Positions 51,874-61,300 of a stretch of 64,000 nt of DNA are shown here, piece after piece. Origin of the DNA: Empedobacter sedimenti. GTDB taxonomy: Bacteria; Bacteroidota; Bacteroidia; Flavobacteriales; Weeksellaceae. The stretch is from positions 62,001-126,000 of the forward strand of contig NZ_JASCQG010000002.1 in NCBI RefSeq assembly GCF_030005555.1. The letters are read 5' to 3'. The position numbers were made by a program, and so were the translations under genes. The notes below the pieces were generated by a model. The model did not search any database. It saw only the letters and a program-made list of their open reading frames with translations, and was not told the DNA's origin. Within the stretch, counting starts at the first letter, position 1. Each line of letters starts with the position of its first letter.

Positions 51874-52302
51874 ATGGCAGATTCTTATTCTAAAAAAGAG
51901 AATATTAAGAAAAAAGAAAAGAAAAGAGAAGAAAAACGTCTTCAAAGAGAAGAGCGTAAAACGAATAACAACAAAGGTAAATCATTAGAAGATATGATTG
52001 CTTACGTTGATATTAATGGAAATTTAACAGATGTTCCGCCTCATTTGCAAAATAGAGAAGAGGATTTGTTAAGTCGTAAAGAGAATCCAAATGAAGCAGT
52101 AGATCCTGCAAAAATTTATTCAGGTGTAATTAATTCGATGAACGAAAAAGGTTTTGGATTTATTACCGAAGATGGTTCTAATGAAAGTATCTTCTTTCAC
52201 CAAAGTCAGTTAAAACAAGAGGTGAAAAAATACGATAAAGTAAAGTATAAGAAAGAAGTTTCTGAGAAAGGTTTCAGAGCAATTGAGATCAATAAAGCTT
52301 AA
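51874..52302 (+). CDS. Cold-shock-domain protein with basic N-terminal extension
   Basis: The 142-residue protein has a highly charged Lys/Arg/Glu-rich N-terminal tail (residues 6-35) and a linker, then a cold-shock domain over about 78-142: YSGVINSMNEKGFGFITEDG, with RNP1-like KGFGFI and RNP2-like SIFFHQSQL. It binds single-stranded RNA and probably acts as an RNA chaperone. It is coupled to the DEAD-box helicase gene. The basic tail is absent from ordinary 70-residue Csp proteins and may provide extra RNA contact. Confidence 0.92.
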   Translation: MADSYSKKENIKKKEKKREEKRLQREERKTNNNKGKSLEDMIAYVDINGNLTDVPPHLQNREEDLLSRKENPNEAVDPAKIYSGVINSMNEKGFGFITEDGSNESIFFHQSQLKQEVKKYDKVKYKKEVSEKGFRAIEINKA

Positions 52303-52304
52303 AA

Positions 52305-52340
52305 AAAAACCACTTTTGTAGATTTACAAAAGTGGTTTTT
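52305..52340. terminator. Bidirectional terminator after cold-shock operon
   Basis: A perfect 16-bp stem (5305 arm AAAAACCACTTTTGTA at 52305-52320 and its complement at 52325-52340) with loop GATT, between convergent genes. Confidence 0.95.
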
Positions 52341-52547
52341 TTATTTTTTTATACTCAATGCAGTTGATGGACATTTAGCTACTTGGTCAATTAAGTCTTC
52401 ACTTGTTGCGTTTTCTGCTTTTATCCAAGGTTTTTCTGTTGGACGATATACTTTTGGTAATGTTTTAATGCAAATTCCTGAGTGTTGACATATTTCTGGC
52501 TTCCAGATTATCGTAACATCTCCATTTGTGTATTCGTGTTGACTCAT
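52341..52547 (-). CDS. Small iron-sulfur protein, Fer4_19 (YjdI-like)
   Basis: The 68-residue protein belongs to the divergent 4Fe-4S mono-cluster family (YjdI type). Its ligand candidates are Cys20, Cys26 and Cys59, in PEICQHSGICIKTLP and VAKCPSTALSI, with His22 nearby. Its role is likely electron transfer or cluster sensing. It lies 31 bases downstream of the histidine kinase gene on the same strand. A TAATTTTG box in that gap (52574-52581, minus) suggests it may also be expressed independently. Confidence 0.87.
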   Translation of the reverse strand: MSQHEYTNGDVTIIWKPEICQHSGICIKTLPKVYRPTEKPWIKAENATSEDLIDQVAKCPSTALSIKK

Positions 52548-52578
52548 TTTGGTTGATTTTTAGTTAAGTTAAACAAAA

Positions 52579-53967
52579 TTATTCAATTATTAATGTTAAA
52601 ATTACTTTAGTTCCTTTTCCTTGTTTACTCTCTATTTCAATTGTAGCATCGGATAGTTTGGCAAGCTTTGTAGCAATATTTAAGCCCAATCCACTTCCCG
52701 AAATATGCAATGTCGACTCGTTTTGAATTCGAAAATAACGATCTTGTATAAACTTTAAATCTTCATCATTCATCCCAATTCCATTGTCTTCAATAATTAA
52801 ATGATAGAAGTTTTTTTCTGTAACCGAATAAATTTTAATTTCTCCATTAAGATGCCCGTATTTTAAGGCGTTTGATATAATGTTGTCGATAATAATATCG
52901 GTAAATTCTTGATAATTTTCAACGATTTGAGTTTGTAATTGAGCTGTTTCTACCTTAATTTGCTTTTCATTCAGTAGTAATTGAAAACGCTCAATCGAAT
53001 TTTCAACTTGATCTTTTATGTTGTAAATGGATTTTTTTAAATCCAAACTATTATTCTCAACTCGAGAAATCAGTAAAAACTGTTCCACCAAATTATACAA
53101 TCGATCCACTTGTTTCAGTGTATAATTAATTTTTTCGTTGTATTCTTCTTTGGTTCTTTCTCTTCTGATCAAAATTTCTAAAGTTCCTTTTATAATAGCC
53201 AAAGGCGTTCGTAACTCATGCGAAGCATCTGCAGAAAACTGTTTGGCTTTAATAATCTGAAATTCTAATCGATCCAAAAGCGAGTTAATTGTCAATGATA
53301 ATTGATACAACTCGTCTTTATTTTTAGGTAAATTAATACGTTCTGTTAAATTATTTTCTGTAATTGATTGAGCCGTTTCAATAACATTAAATACAGGTTT
53401 TATTGATTTTGAAGCGATAAATCGAGCTAATAAAAAGATGATAATGAACGATATGGGGAAAATAATCAACAATGCAGTTTGTAAATATTCTAAAGCTAAT
53501 TGATTGTGTTTTGTAGAAACGCCCACAACAATATATCCTACAACTTCACCATGGTGAATCAGTTTTGCTTGGGATAACAATAGTTTAATAGAATCGTAAG
53601 TTGCATAAAAAGTGGTATTTTCTCCTTGTTTTGGATGCCATTCCAACTTATTTTGAACCAGATTCGGAGAATTCTCAACTAACTTGAAATTCTTGTCATA
53701 AATCGCTATAAACACAGGATTTAGAGAAATATCTGTATGTTCTACTTCTTCCCACTCTCGCGGTTGTACAAAACTTTTTAAGACAGGTTCGTGTAATATG
53801 TAATCAACATGGCTGGTAATTTCTTCCTCCAACGTTTCTTCCATTGTTTTGTTGATTCCTCTGTTTACGATAAAGAAAATCATACCGAAAATTATCAGCA
53901 GAATTACAGAAAATGAAATACTATAAAAGGTTGCGATTCTATTTTTTACAGATAGATTTTTAAACAT
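52579..53967 (-). CDS. Sensor histidine kinase
   Basis: This 462-residue kinase has two membrane helices (about 13-33 and 160-182) around a periplasmic domain of about 125 residues, then HAMP (about 183-235), and HisKA with FSADASHELRTPLAII (His near residue 250). The HATPase domain contains DNGIGMND and GSGLGLNIATKLAK. Its start overlaps the end of the response regulator gene by 8 bases. The pair closes the LTA-synthase/DAG-kinase operon and so probably senses envelope or lipid state; the signal is inferred. Confidence 0.94.
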   Translation of the reverse strand: MFKNLSVKNRIATFYSISFSVILLIIFGMIFFIVNRGINKTMEETLEEEITSHVDYILHEPVLKSFVQPREWEEVEHTDISLNPVFIAIYDKNFKLVENSPNLVQNKLEWHPKQGENTTFYATYDSIKLLLSQAKLIHHGEVVGYIVVGVSTKHNQLALEYLQTALLIIFPISFIIIFLLARFIASKSIKPVFNVIETAQSITENNLTERINLPKNKDELYQLSLTINSLLDRLEFQIIKAKQFSADASHELRTPLAIIKGTLEILIRRERTKEEYNEKINYTLKQVDRLYNLVEQFLLISRVENNSLDLKKSIYNIKDQVENSIERFQLLLNEKQIKVETAQLQTQIVENYQEFTDIIIDNIISNALKYGHLNGEIKIYSVTEKNFYHLIIEDNGIGMNDEDLKFIQDRYFRIQNESTLHISGSGLGLNIATKLAKLSDATIEIESKQGKGTKVILTLIIE

Positions 53968-54643
53968 CTTTAGAAATATATCCTACGCCACGAATTGTAT
54001 GTAAACGAGGATCGTCTTTTTTTAAGTTTAATTTTTTACGAATTGCATTAATAAAAACATCAATTACACTTGTATCATATTCAAAATGAATATTCCAAAC
54101 GTTTTCAATGATCTCTTTGCGAGTACAAATTCGGTTTTTATTTTTAAATAAATAAGAAAGTAATTGAAATTCTTTCAGAGTTAAGTCAACTAACTGATTT
54201 TCAAGAAATGTTTGATGCGTTTTTGGGTTGATTGAAATATTTCCGAAATTTAAAAGTTCATCTTTTTGATTCTGACGTAGATAAACATTTATACGAGCAA
54301 CTAACTCGTTGAAATCAAATGGTTTTTTAATGTAATCATTAGCTCCAGCATTCAAACCTTCAATTGTATCGTCAACAGTATCTTTTGCAGTGATAAAAAT
54401 AATTGGTGTTTTTTGGTTGGGATTATCAGAGTTTCGGATTGCTTTACAAACTTCTAATCCTGATAGATTTAGAATCATCCAATCTAATAAAATAACATCA
54501 AATTGTTCTTGATTAATTTTAAGCAAAGCATCTTCACCACTCATACAATGAGAAGTTGACAGATTTTCTTCTTGTAAACCTTGTATCATAAAATTGGCAA
54601 TTCCAATTTCGTCCTCTACAATTAAGATCTTCGCTTGATTCAT
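53960..54643 (-). CDS. OmpR-family response regulator
   Basis: The 227-residue regulator has a receiver domain with phospho-acceptor Asp54 (VILLDWMIL), acidic Glu10/Asp11, and Lys in YIKKPFDF. The C-terminal winged helix (about 130-225) has LVDLTLKEFQLLSYL and TIRGVGYISKDV. It is encoded 3 bases after the lipid kinase gene and overlaps the histidine kinase gene. It likely controls its own operon. Confidence 0.95.
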   Translation of the reverse strand: MNQAKILIVEDEIGIANFMIQGLQEENLSTSHCMSGEDALLKINQEQFDVILLDWMILNLSGLEVCKAIRNSDNPNQKTPIIFITAKDTVDDTIEGLNAGANDYIKKPFDFNELVARINVYLRQNQKDELLNFGNISINPKTHQTFLENQLVDLTLKEFQLLSYLFKNKNRICTRKEIIENVWNIHFEYDTSVIDVFINAIRKKLNLKKDDPRLHTIRGVGYISKDV

Positions 54644-54646
54644 TTT

Positions 54647-55534
54647 CTAATTCGGTATAATAACATTTAAGGCGTTTGGTAAAACGGAAACTTCTATTGT
54701 TTTGTCATGTATAAAAACAGCTTCTCCATCAATTTGCGCAATCGTTTTTTCTTGATTTGTATGAAATTTCGCGTTGGTTATTTGCACAACCTTAGCTTGT
54801 TTCATTTTTTCGATACATTTTCCTAAAACTAAAGTCGAAAACTGAATTTGTTGTATAAAATTAATCTTTTTTACAGCAACAAAGTCTAATTTTCCATCAT
54901 TTAATTTTGCTTTTGGAGTAAATGAAATTCCATAACCTGCTTCGTTAGAATTAGAACATAACAAAAAGTAAAAATCATCTTCGATGATTTCTTTATCGTT
55001 CAATTCGATTTTGAATTTTTTAGGACGATATTGTAGCAAAGATTTTAAAGAAGCCGAAACATATCCTAAAAAATTACGCGTCGTTTTCTGAGAATATTGA
55101 TGAATAACTTCTGCATCAATGCCTAATCCCATATTGCTAAAAAAGTAATTTTCATTTACTCTTCCAACATCAATTTTCGATTTGTTTGCATTTAAAACTA
55201 CTTCAAAAGCCCTTCCACAATCAGCTGGAATATGCAGATTTGCTGCTAATCCGTTTCCAGAACCAATCGGAATAATGCCTAAAGCGATATCCGTTCCAAT
55301 CAAGGTTTGTGCAACTTCGTTAATTGTTCCATCGCCGCCACAAGCCACAACTATTGTTGGTTTTTGAGTTAAAATACTTTTTGTCAAAAGTGTGGCGTGA
55401 CCATTGTATTCAGTCAAATATGTTTTGAAATCGACTTCTTTTTTACTGAAAAATTGCTGAACTTGTGATTCAACAATTTTTCCTTTTCCTTTACCAGCAA
55501 TAGGATTGATGATAAAAATGATTTTATTTTTCAT
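54647..55534 (-). CDS. Diacylglycerol/lipid kinase (DgkB/YegS-like)
   Basis: This 295-residue lipid kinase has NPIAGKGKGK near the N-terminus, the nucleotide motif VACGGDGTINEVAQT (about residue 58) and IPIGSGNGLAANL (about residue 85). It phosphorylates diacylglycerol to phosphatidic acid, or a related lipid. Its start overlaps the LTA-synthase-like gene by 11 bases. In Gram-positive LTA synthesis DgkB recycles the diacylglycerol that LtaS releases from phosphatidylglycerol; the coupling here suggests the same recycling logic, which is inference. Confidence 0.93.
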   Translation of the reverse strand: MKNKIIFIINPIAGKGKGKIVESQVQQFFSKKEVDFKTYLTEYNGHATLLTKSILTQKPTIVVACGGDGTINEVAQTLIGTDIALGIIPIGSGNGLAANLHIPADCGRAFEVVLNANKSKIDVGRVNENYFFSNMGLGIDAEVIHQYSQKTTRNFLGYVSASLKSLLQYRPKKFKIELNDKEIIEDDFYFLLCSNSNEAGYGISFTPKAKLNDGKLDFVAVKKINFIQQIQFSTLVLGKCIEKMKQAKVVQITNAKFHTNQEKTIAQIDGEAVFIHDKTIEVSVLPNALNVIIPN

Positions 55535-57488
55535 CTAATAAATGATTACTGAATAAATAATCAGCAGTTTGATAATTTGATATAATAGAACGTTCAAAAA
55601 TGGGGTCAATTTTCGTATCGATCAAGTTTTTATCAATCCATTTGTATTGATTAATTTTCTTCTGATCTGATAGAATCGATACATCTTCACCTTTTTTCAT
55701 TCCTAATTTAATATATGTTCCAACAAAAGAACGTGATTGATATTGCGGATCAAAAATGTCTTTTCCGTAAAATTGAGATGTATATTTCCAATTTAATAAA
55801 GAGAAAAGCGTTGGAAAAATATCAATTTGAGAAACTTCTTTCGAAACATTTTCGTTTGCATGTGATTTTAAGTTGTAAATAAATGCCGGAATATGATGAT
55901 TTTTTACATCAATCGCGTCTTTACCTGCACTACTTGCGCAGTGATCGGCAATAAATACAAAAACAGTATTACTAAACCAAGGTTTTGTTTTGGCTTTTGT
56001 AATTAAATCTCCAATTGCATAATCCGCATATTTTACAGCTCCTGGACGACCTGTACCAGAAGGAATATCAATTTTTCCATCTTGATAAGTGTACGGTTTG
56101 TGATTTGATGTTGACATTACAAAAGCAAAAAACGGTTGTTTTGATTTGTATTTTTCGTCTGCAACTTTCAATACTTTATTGTAAATATCATCATCAGCAA
56201 TTCCCCAAGCGTTTTCAAAAGTTACTTCATCATCATTGATATTGTATCGATTGGTATTGATTTTATCACTCAAAACACTTCCACGACCACGATCGTAGAT
56301 ATCAAATCCATTTCCGCCATAAAAAGCATTCATATTGTCAAAATAACCATCGCCACCATAGAAAAACATGTTGTGATATCCTTTTGCTTTGAAAACGTTA
56401 GAAATTGTATACAAATTCTGATTATCTACACGTTTCACAATACTATTTCCTGGAGTTGGAGGAATTGATAACGTTACAGCTTCCATTCCGCGTACAGTAC
56501 GTGTTCCGTTTGCAAACATATTAGAGAAATAAATGCTATTATTAGCTAAATCATTCATAACTGGAGTTATCGATTTGCCCTTGTATTCTTCTTGCATAAA
56601 AGATGAACTCATACTTTCCATCAAAACAAAAATTACATTTGGTTTTTGCTCTTCTTGTGAAGGATTTGGAGCTAAAATGGTTCTTCTCAATGGATTTTTG
56701 AATTGTTGATCAAAAACTGTTTTCGAATCTTGTAATTCATTTTTCATTACAGCAAACGCTTCTTCAATCGGAATAGATTTATAATGTTCGTCAAATTTTA
56801 AATGATTATTTCTAAATGCAGAAAAGAATGAAAAAATTCCAGCTTTCGAGATTTCGTTGTTGTAACGGTTTTCAGAAGTTGAGCTTGTATCATTATTCAG
56901 TAAAAATAAAGAAACGATTGCAACAAGTAAATTGAATGCAAATACTCCGATTTTTTGTGCTGTTTTTGGTTTTGTATGAAAAGTATTGTAAAAGAAATAA
57001 CCTTTTTTTGTGATGAATAAAGTGATACCAACAATTAAGACAATTCCACCAATTAATAAAGGTAAAGGATAGGATTCTTGAATGTTTTTGACAACTTCGT
57101 ATGTGTAAATTAAATAATCTACAGCAATAAAGTTGAATCTACTTTTGAATTCGTCCCAAAAAGTAACTTCCGCAAAAAACGTAAAATAAATGATAACCAA
57201 ATACAACGTGTAAACGAAATACACAAAAATTCGATCAAATAGTGAGTTGACAAATTTATTGGGTAAAATCATAAAATAGAATGTAAGGAAAAGCGTAAAG
57301 CAACTCACAACACTAATGTCGTAGATTAACCCATAAATAAGTGTGTGAAACAATTCACTTATATTCCAATTGAAATCGCCTTTCACCCAAATTGCAAATA
57401 CAATTCGTAAAACAAACGAAATGAAAATAAATAATGTACTGAAAAATAGTAAAATACTATATCGTCCTTTTAGTTTATCTAGTACCAT
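55524..57488 (-). CDS. LTA-synthase-like phosphoglycerol transferase/sulfatase
   Basis: The 654-residue protein has five N-terminal membrane helices (to about residue 200) and a large extracytoplasmic alkaline-phosphatase-fold domain. The metal and nucleophile positions are visible: VIFVLMESMSSSF (Glu), the threonine in ANGTRTVRGMEA, and VFIADHCASS. This is the LtaS/OpgB layout, transferring phosphoglycerol from phosphatidylglycerol. Bacteroidota lack lipoteichoic acid, so the acceptor may be a glycolipid or periplasmic glycan. It heads the operon with DAG kinase and a two-component system. Confidence 0.93.
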   Translation of the reverse strand: MVLDKLKGRYSILLFFSTLFIFISFVLRIVFAIWVKGDFNWNISELFHTLIYGLIYDISVVSCFTLFLTFYFMILPNKFVNSLFDRIFVYFVYTLYLVIIYFTFFAEVTFWDEFKSRFNFIAVDYLIYTYEVVKNIQESYPLPLLIGGIVLIVGITLFITKKGYFFYNTFHTKPKTAQKIGVFAFNLLVAIVSLFLLNNDTSSTSENRYNNEISKAGIFSFFSAFRNNHLKFDEHYKSIPIEEAFAVMKNELQDSKTVFDQQFKNPLRRTILAPNPSQEEQKPNVIFVLMESMSSSFMQEEYKGKSITPVMNDLANNSIYFSNMFANGTRTVRGMEAVTLSIPPTPGNSIVKRVDNQNLYTISNVFKAKGYHNMFFYGGDGYFDNMNAFYGGNGFDIYDRGRGSVLSDKINTNRYNINDDEVTFENAWGIADDDIYNKVLKVADEKYKSKQPFFAFVMSTSNHKPYTYQDGKIDIPSGTGRPGAVKYADYAIGDLITKAKTKPWFSNTVFVFIADHCASSAGKDAIDVKNHHIPAFIYNLKSHANENVSKEVSQIDIFPTLFSLLNWKYTSQFYGKDIFDPQYQSRSFVGTYIKLGMKKGEDVSILSDQKKINQYKWIDKNLIDTKIDPIFERSIISNYQTADYLFSNHLLDEK

Positions 57489-57509
57489 TTTATGATAATT
57501 TTAATAGTG

Positions 57510-57542
57510 CAAATTTAGAACGGAAGGATTGGTTATGAGCAA
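57510..57542 (-). promoter_or_regulatory. Promoter of LTA-synthase-like operon
   Basis: On the minus strand TAAATTTG (57510-57517) lies 21 bases before the start; a TTG is found 22 bases further upstream, slightly wide for the consensus. Confidence 0.5.
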
Positions 57543-57681
57543 TGTGTAAGTGATTCTTAAGCGAATCTTAAGTTTGGCTAAAATGAATTATTGATAAATA
57601 TAGAGAAACGTTAATAATCTCCCAAAAATATTTTTTGAAAAGATTTAATCGTAAATTTGTTGGTACTTTTAAAATTATGGT

Positions 57682-57927
57682 ATGGAAGATGTGTTAGTGA
57701 ATGAAAAGGAAGCGAAATTTTTGAATTATTGGGAACAAAGATTTAAAACTATTTTTGAGGTTAACACAACATGGACAACTTTGTTCATGACAGTCAATAA
57801 ATCTACTTTTCCTGAGAGTTTAAGTATTGAAACTTTTTGTAAAAAATTTATGCAAGATTTTAATATGAAATTATCATATAAGTACGACGAATCAGACAAT
57901 GATTACGATTTAACGATTACAAGATAA
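57682..57927 (+). CDS. Small protein of unknown function
   Basis: The 81-residue acidic protein has no signal peptide or cysteine motif: MEDVLVNEKEAKFLNYWEQR ... CKKFMQDFNMKLSYKY, ending in DYDLTITR. I do not recognise a family. A TAAATTTG box lies 22 bases ahead of the start, with a TTTG at only 14 bases upstream, so the promoter is imperfect. A very strong terminator starts at its stop codon, which supports that it is transcribed and real. Confidence 0.55.
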   Translation: MEDVLVNEKEAKFLNYWEQRFKTIFEVNTTWTTLFMTVNKSTFPESLSIETFCKKFMQDFNMKLSYKYDESDNDYDLTITR

Positions 57928-57964
57928 CAAGAAAACCTTATCAATATGATAAGGTTTTCTTGTT
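57926..57964 (+). terminator. Terminator of small unknown gene
   Basis: A perfect 18-bp stem (57926-57943 with 57947-57964) and loop ATA is one of the strongest hairpins in the window; its arm overlaps the stop codon. Confidence 0.92.
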
Positions 57965-58052
57965 TAAGATTATTACATTTAGTTGATAATCATAGATTAA
58001 GTTAAGTGTTTTTATTTAATCTAATAATTAACTAAAATATTGTTTATTTAGA

Positions 58053-58083
58053 TTTGATTTTAGTAATAAAATGTTTAATTTTG
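58053..58083 (+). promoter_or_regulatory. purL promoter
   Basis: TTTG at 58053-58056, a 19-base spacer and TAATTTTG at 58076-58083 fit the consensus; transcription would begin near 58090. Confidence 0.8.
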
Positions 58084-58125
58084 CAATTCACTTTTAAAGG
58101 TGATTTAGTTTTTAAAGTTTACAAC

Positions 58126-58191
58126 ATTTGTATAGCTCATAATAAGGTTGAGCGTCTCTACGGCAGACCATAAAAAATTGCCACTACAAAT
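58126..58191 (+). promoter_or_regulatory. Purine (guanine-type) riboswitch aptamer
   Basis: The 66-base element has the three-way-junction layout. P1 pairs ATTTGT (58126-58131) with ACAAAT (58186-58191). J1/2 is ATA. P2 is GCTCA (58135-58139) with TGAGC (58149-58153), and its loop ends in GG (58146-58147). J2/3 is GTCTCTAC (58154-58161). P3 is GGCA (58162-58165) with TGCC (58179-58182), and its loop starts with CC (58168-58169), able to pair with the loop GG. J3/1 is AC at 58183-58184. The base at 58184, which pairs with the ligand, is C, so guanine or hypoxanthine is expected rather than adenine. Eight T follow P1 directly. Confidence 0.87.
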
Positions 58192-58215
58192 TTTTTTTCA
58201 TCCTAATTTTGAGTT

Positions 58216-58302
58216 ATGAATCACTCAGGGGAAAAACAGTTTGTTGATGTAGATACAAATGGTTTAAACACATTAAACCAAATAGTACAGCAAACAAAAT
58301 AA
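58216..58302 (+). CDS. Upstream ORF overlapping the purL start (possible leader peptide)
   Basis: A 28-codon frame starts at ATG 58216 and ends with TAA whose last base is the A of the purL ATG (TAATG). The peptide begins MNHSGEKQFVDVDTNGLN and is polar, without repeated codons that would suggest attenuation. It lies between the riboswitch and purL, so purL translation may depend on ribosomes finishing it. It may equally be a chance frame. Confidence 0.35.
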   Translation: MNHSGEKQFVDVDTNGLNTLNQIVQQTK

Positions 58303-61300
58303 TGAACCACAGACTTTTCATTCAGAAGAAATCGAATTTTGACGTTATCAGTCAGAAGACTACAATAGAACTCAGAAACCTTGTACCTACAATTGTGTGC
58401 AAGGTTTTTGTTATTTATGATCTTTTTAACATAGAAGAAAGCCAGTTACAAGAGGTTCAAAATAAGGTATTTGTTGATCCTGTGACAGACGTTGTTTTCA
58501 AATACGTAGAAGATGCAGTTAACGAAAGTATTCCTTACACAAAAAACTATTTTGCAACCGAATTTTTACCTGGTCAATATAATCAACGCGATGATTCTTC
58601 GGAACAATGTTTAGTGTTGATGAATGTTGAAAATGTAACCGTAAAATCTGGTTTATTATATGTTTTCAATGATGATTTGTCTGCGGAAGATTTAAAGAAA
58701 GTAAAAGATTACTTAATCAATCCAATTGAGTCGCGTGAGAAAGATCTTTCTAAAATGGAAATTCCAGCTAATCCAGAAGCAACAGAAGTTCCAATTATTG
58801 AAGGTTTTATTTCTGCTGACGAAAATAAACTACAAGACATTTACAACCAATTCGGATTATCTTTAGAAATGGATGATTTAGTTTTTATTCAAGACTATTT
58901 CAAATCAATCAATCGTAATCCAACAGAAACTGAGTTAAAAGTTTTAGATACATATTGGTCTGATCACTGTCGTCATACAACTTTTGAGACGGAGATTACA
59001 GATGTTCAATTTAATTCTAAATTTAACGAAACACTTCAAAAAACATTCGATTATTATCAACAAGTTCGTCAAGAATTAGGAACTACAAAACCAATTCGTT
59101 TGATGGATTTAGCAACTGTGATGGGGAAATATCTTTCTCGTACAGGAGTTGTAAAAAATATTGATGTTTCAGAAGAAATCAATGCATGTTCTATTGTCGT
59201 TCCAATCGATGTAGATGGTGTTGAAGAAGAATGGTTATTACAATTTAAAAACGAAACACATAATCACCCAACAGAAGTGGAACCATTTGGTGGAGCTTCG
59301 ACATGTGTTGGTGGAGCAATTCGCGACCCTTTGAGTGGACGTTCTTACGTTTTCCAAGCGATGCGTATTACAGGAGCTGCAAATCCTTTAGAAAAAATTG
59401 AAGATACGTTACCAGGTAAGTTACCACAGCGTAAAATCTCTAAAGAAGCAGCAAACGGATACAGTTCATATGGAAATCAAATTGGTTTAGCGACAACTTT
59501 TGTGAAAGAAATTTATGACGAAGGGTACAAAGCAAAACGCATGGAAGTTGGTTTTGTGGCTGGAGCTGTAAAAAAAGAATATGTTCGTCGTGAAGAACCA
59601 GTTGCAGGTGACCGAATTATTTTATTAGGAGGAGCAACAGGTCGTGATGGAGTAGGAGGAGCTTCAGGCTCATCTAAAACACACGATGGTTTAAAATTAG
59701 ACGATTTATCAGCAGAAGTACAAAAAGGAAATGCAATTGTTGAACGTAAAATTCAACGTTTATTTCGTAATCCAGATGTCTTAGCATTAATCAAAAAGTG
59801 TAACGATTTTGGAGCAGGAGGTGTTTCTGTTGCGATTGGTGAAATTGCACGTGGAATTAATGTTAATTTAGATTTAGTTCCATTGAAATATGCTGGATTA
59901 AACGGAACAGAATTAGCGATTTCTGAATCTCAGGAACGTATGGCTGTTGCGGTTGAGGCAAAAGATGTGGAAACATTTATCGCATTAGCAAAAGAAGAAA
60001 ATCTTGATGCAACTTGTGTTGCTGAGGTAACGGGAGATGATACAATGACTTTGGTTTGGAAAGGAACGAAGATTGTTGAATTAGACCGTAAATTTTTAGA
60101 TACAAACGGCGTTCGTAAACAAGCTAAAATCGAAGTTACTGACGAAGAATATACAAACCCTTTTGAGAATAAATCCTTCAATAAAGAAGCGTTTATTTCT
60201 ATGATGCAAGAGTTAAATCATGCGTCTCAAAAAGGTATGGTAGAGATGTTTGATAACAACGTTGGACGTTCTACTATTTTGAATGCTTTTGGTGGACAAA
60301 CAATGGATACGCCAGAAGATGTTTCAGTACAAAAATTCCCAACAGATGGATTTACAAATGCAGTTTCTATTGCTTCATTTGGTTACAATCCTACAATTTC
60401 GCGTTGGTCAAATTATCACGGAGCTTATTTCGCGGTAATTGATTCGATGACAAAAATTGTTGCTGCTGGTGGAAATTACGCTGATATTCGTTTAACTTTT
60501 CAAGAATATTTTGAAAAATTACGTGATGAAGCTACGCGTTGGGGAAAACCATTTGCGGCTTTATTAGGAACGATTGAAGCACAAAAACAGTTCGGAATAC
60601 CTGCAATTGGAGGTAAAGATTCGATGTCGGGTTCTTACCAAGATATTGATGTTCCGCCAACGTTAATTTCTTTTGCAGTTGCGCCTTCTAAGGCTGAAAA
60701 AATTGTACAAGGAACTTTAGTTGAAAAGAATTCTAAACTTTCTGTTTTTATTCCAAAATTGACTGAAGATTATTTAATAGACGAAACAAATACAAAAGCT
60801 ATTTTTGATTTTATTTCTTCTATCAATGGAGAAAATGTACAATCAATGATGACAGTTAAATTTGGTGGAATTGCCGAAACTGTAGCAAATATGGCTTTTG
60901 GGAATGAAATCGGATTTGAAATTAAAACTGATTTAGATTTAGCTAAATATTATCCAGGTTCGATTATTATTGAACATTCAGAAGTATTAAATATTCCTAC
61001 TGAAATTGCTCAAAATTACCATGTTTTAGGTCAAACAAATGATTCAACTTCATTTAAATTTAATGGAGATGAAATTAATTTGATTGAATTGAAACAACAA
61101 TGGAAAGAAACATTCAATTCATTGTTTCCATATAGATCAACTTCTGAAACAGTTGTTGAAGAAAAAGATTTGAAAGCAGAACAAATTTGTTTTTCTTTCG
61201 CAGATCATAAGGTAGAGAATCCGAAAGTTTTTATTCCAATTTTTCCAGGAACAAATTCAGAATATGATTCAGCAAAAGCGTTCCGTAGAGAAGGAGCTGT

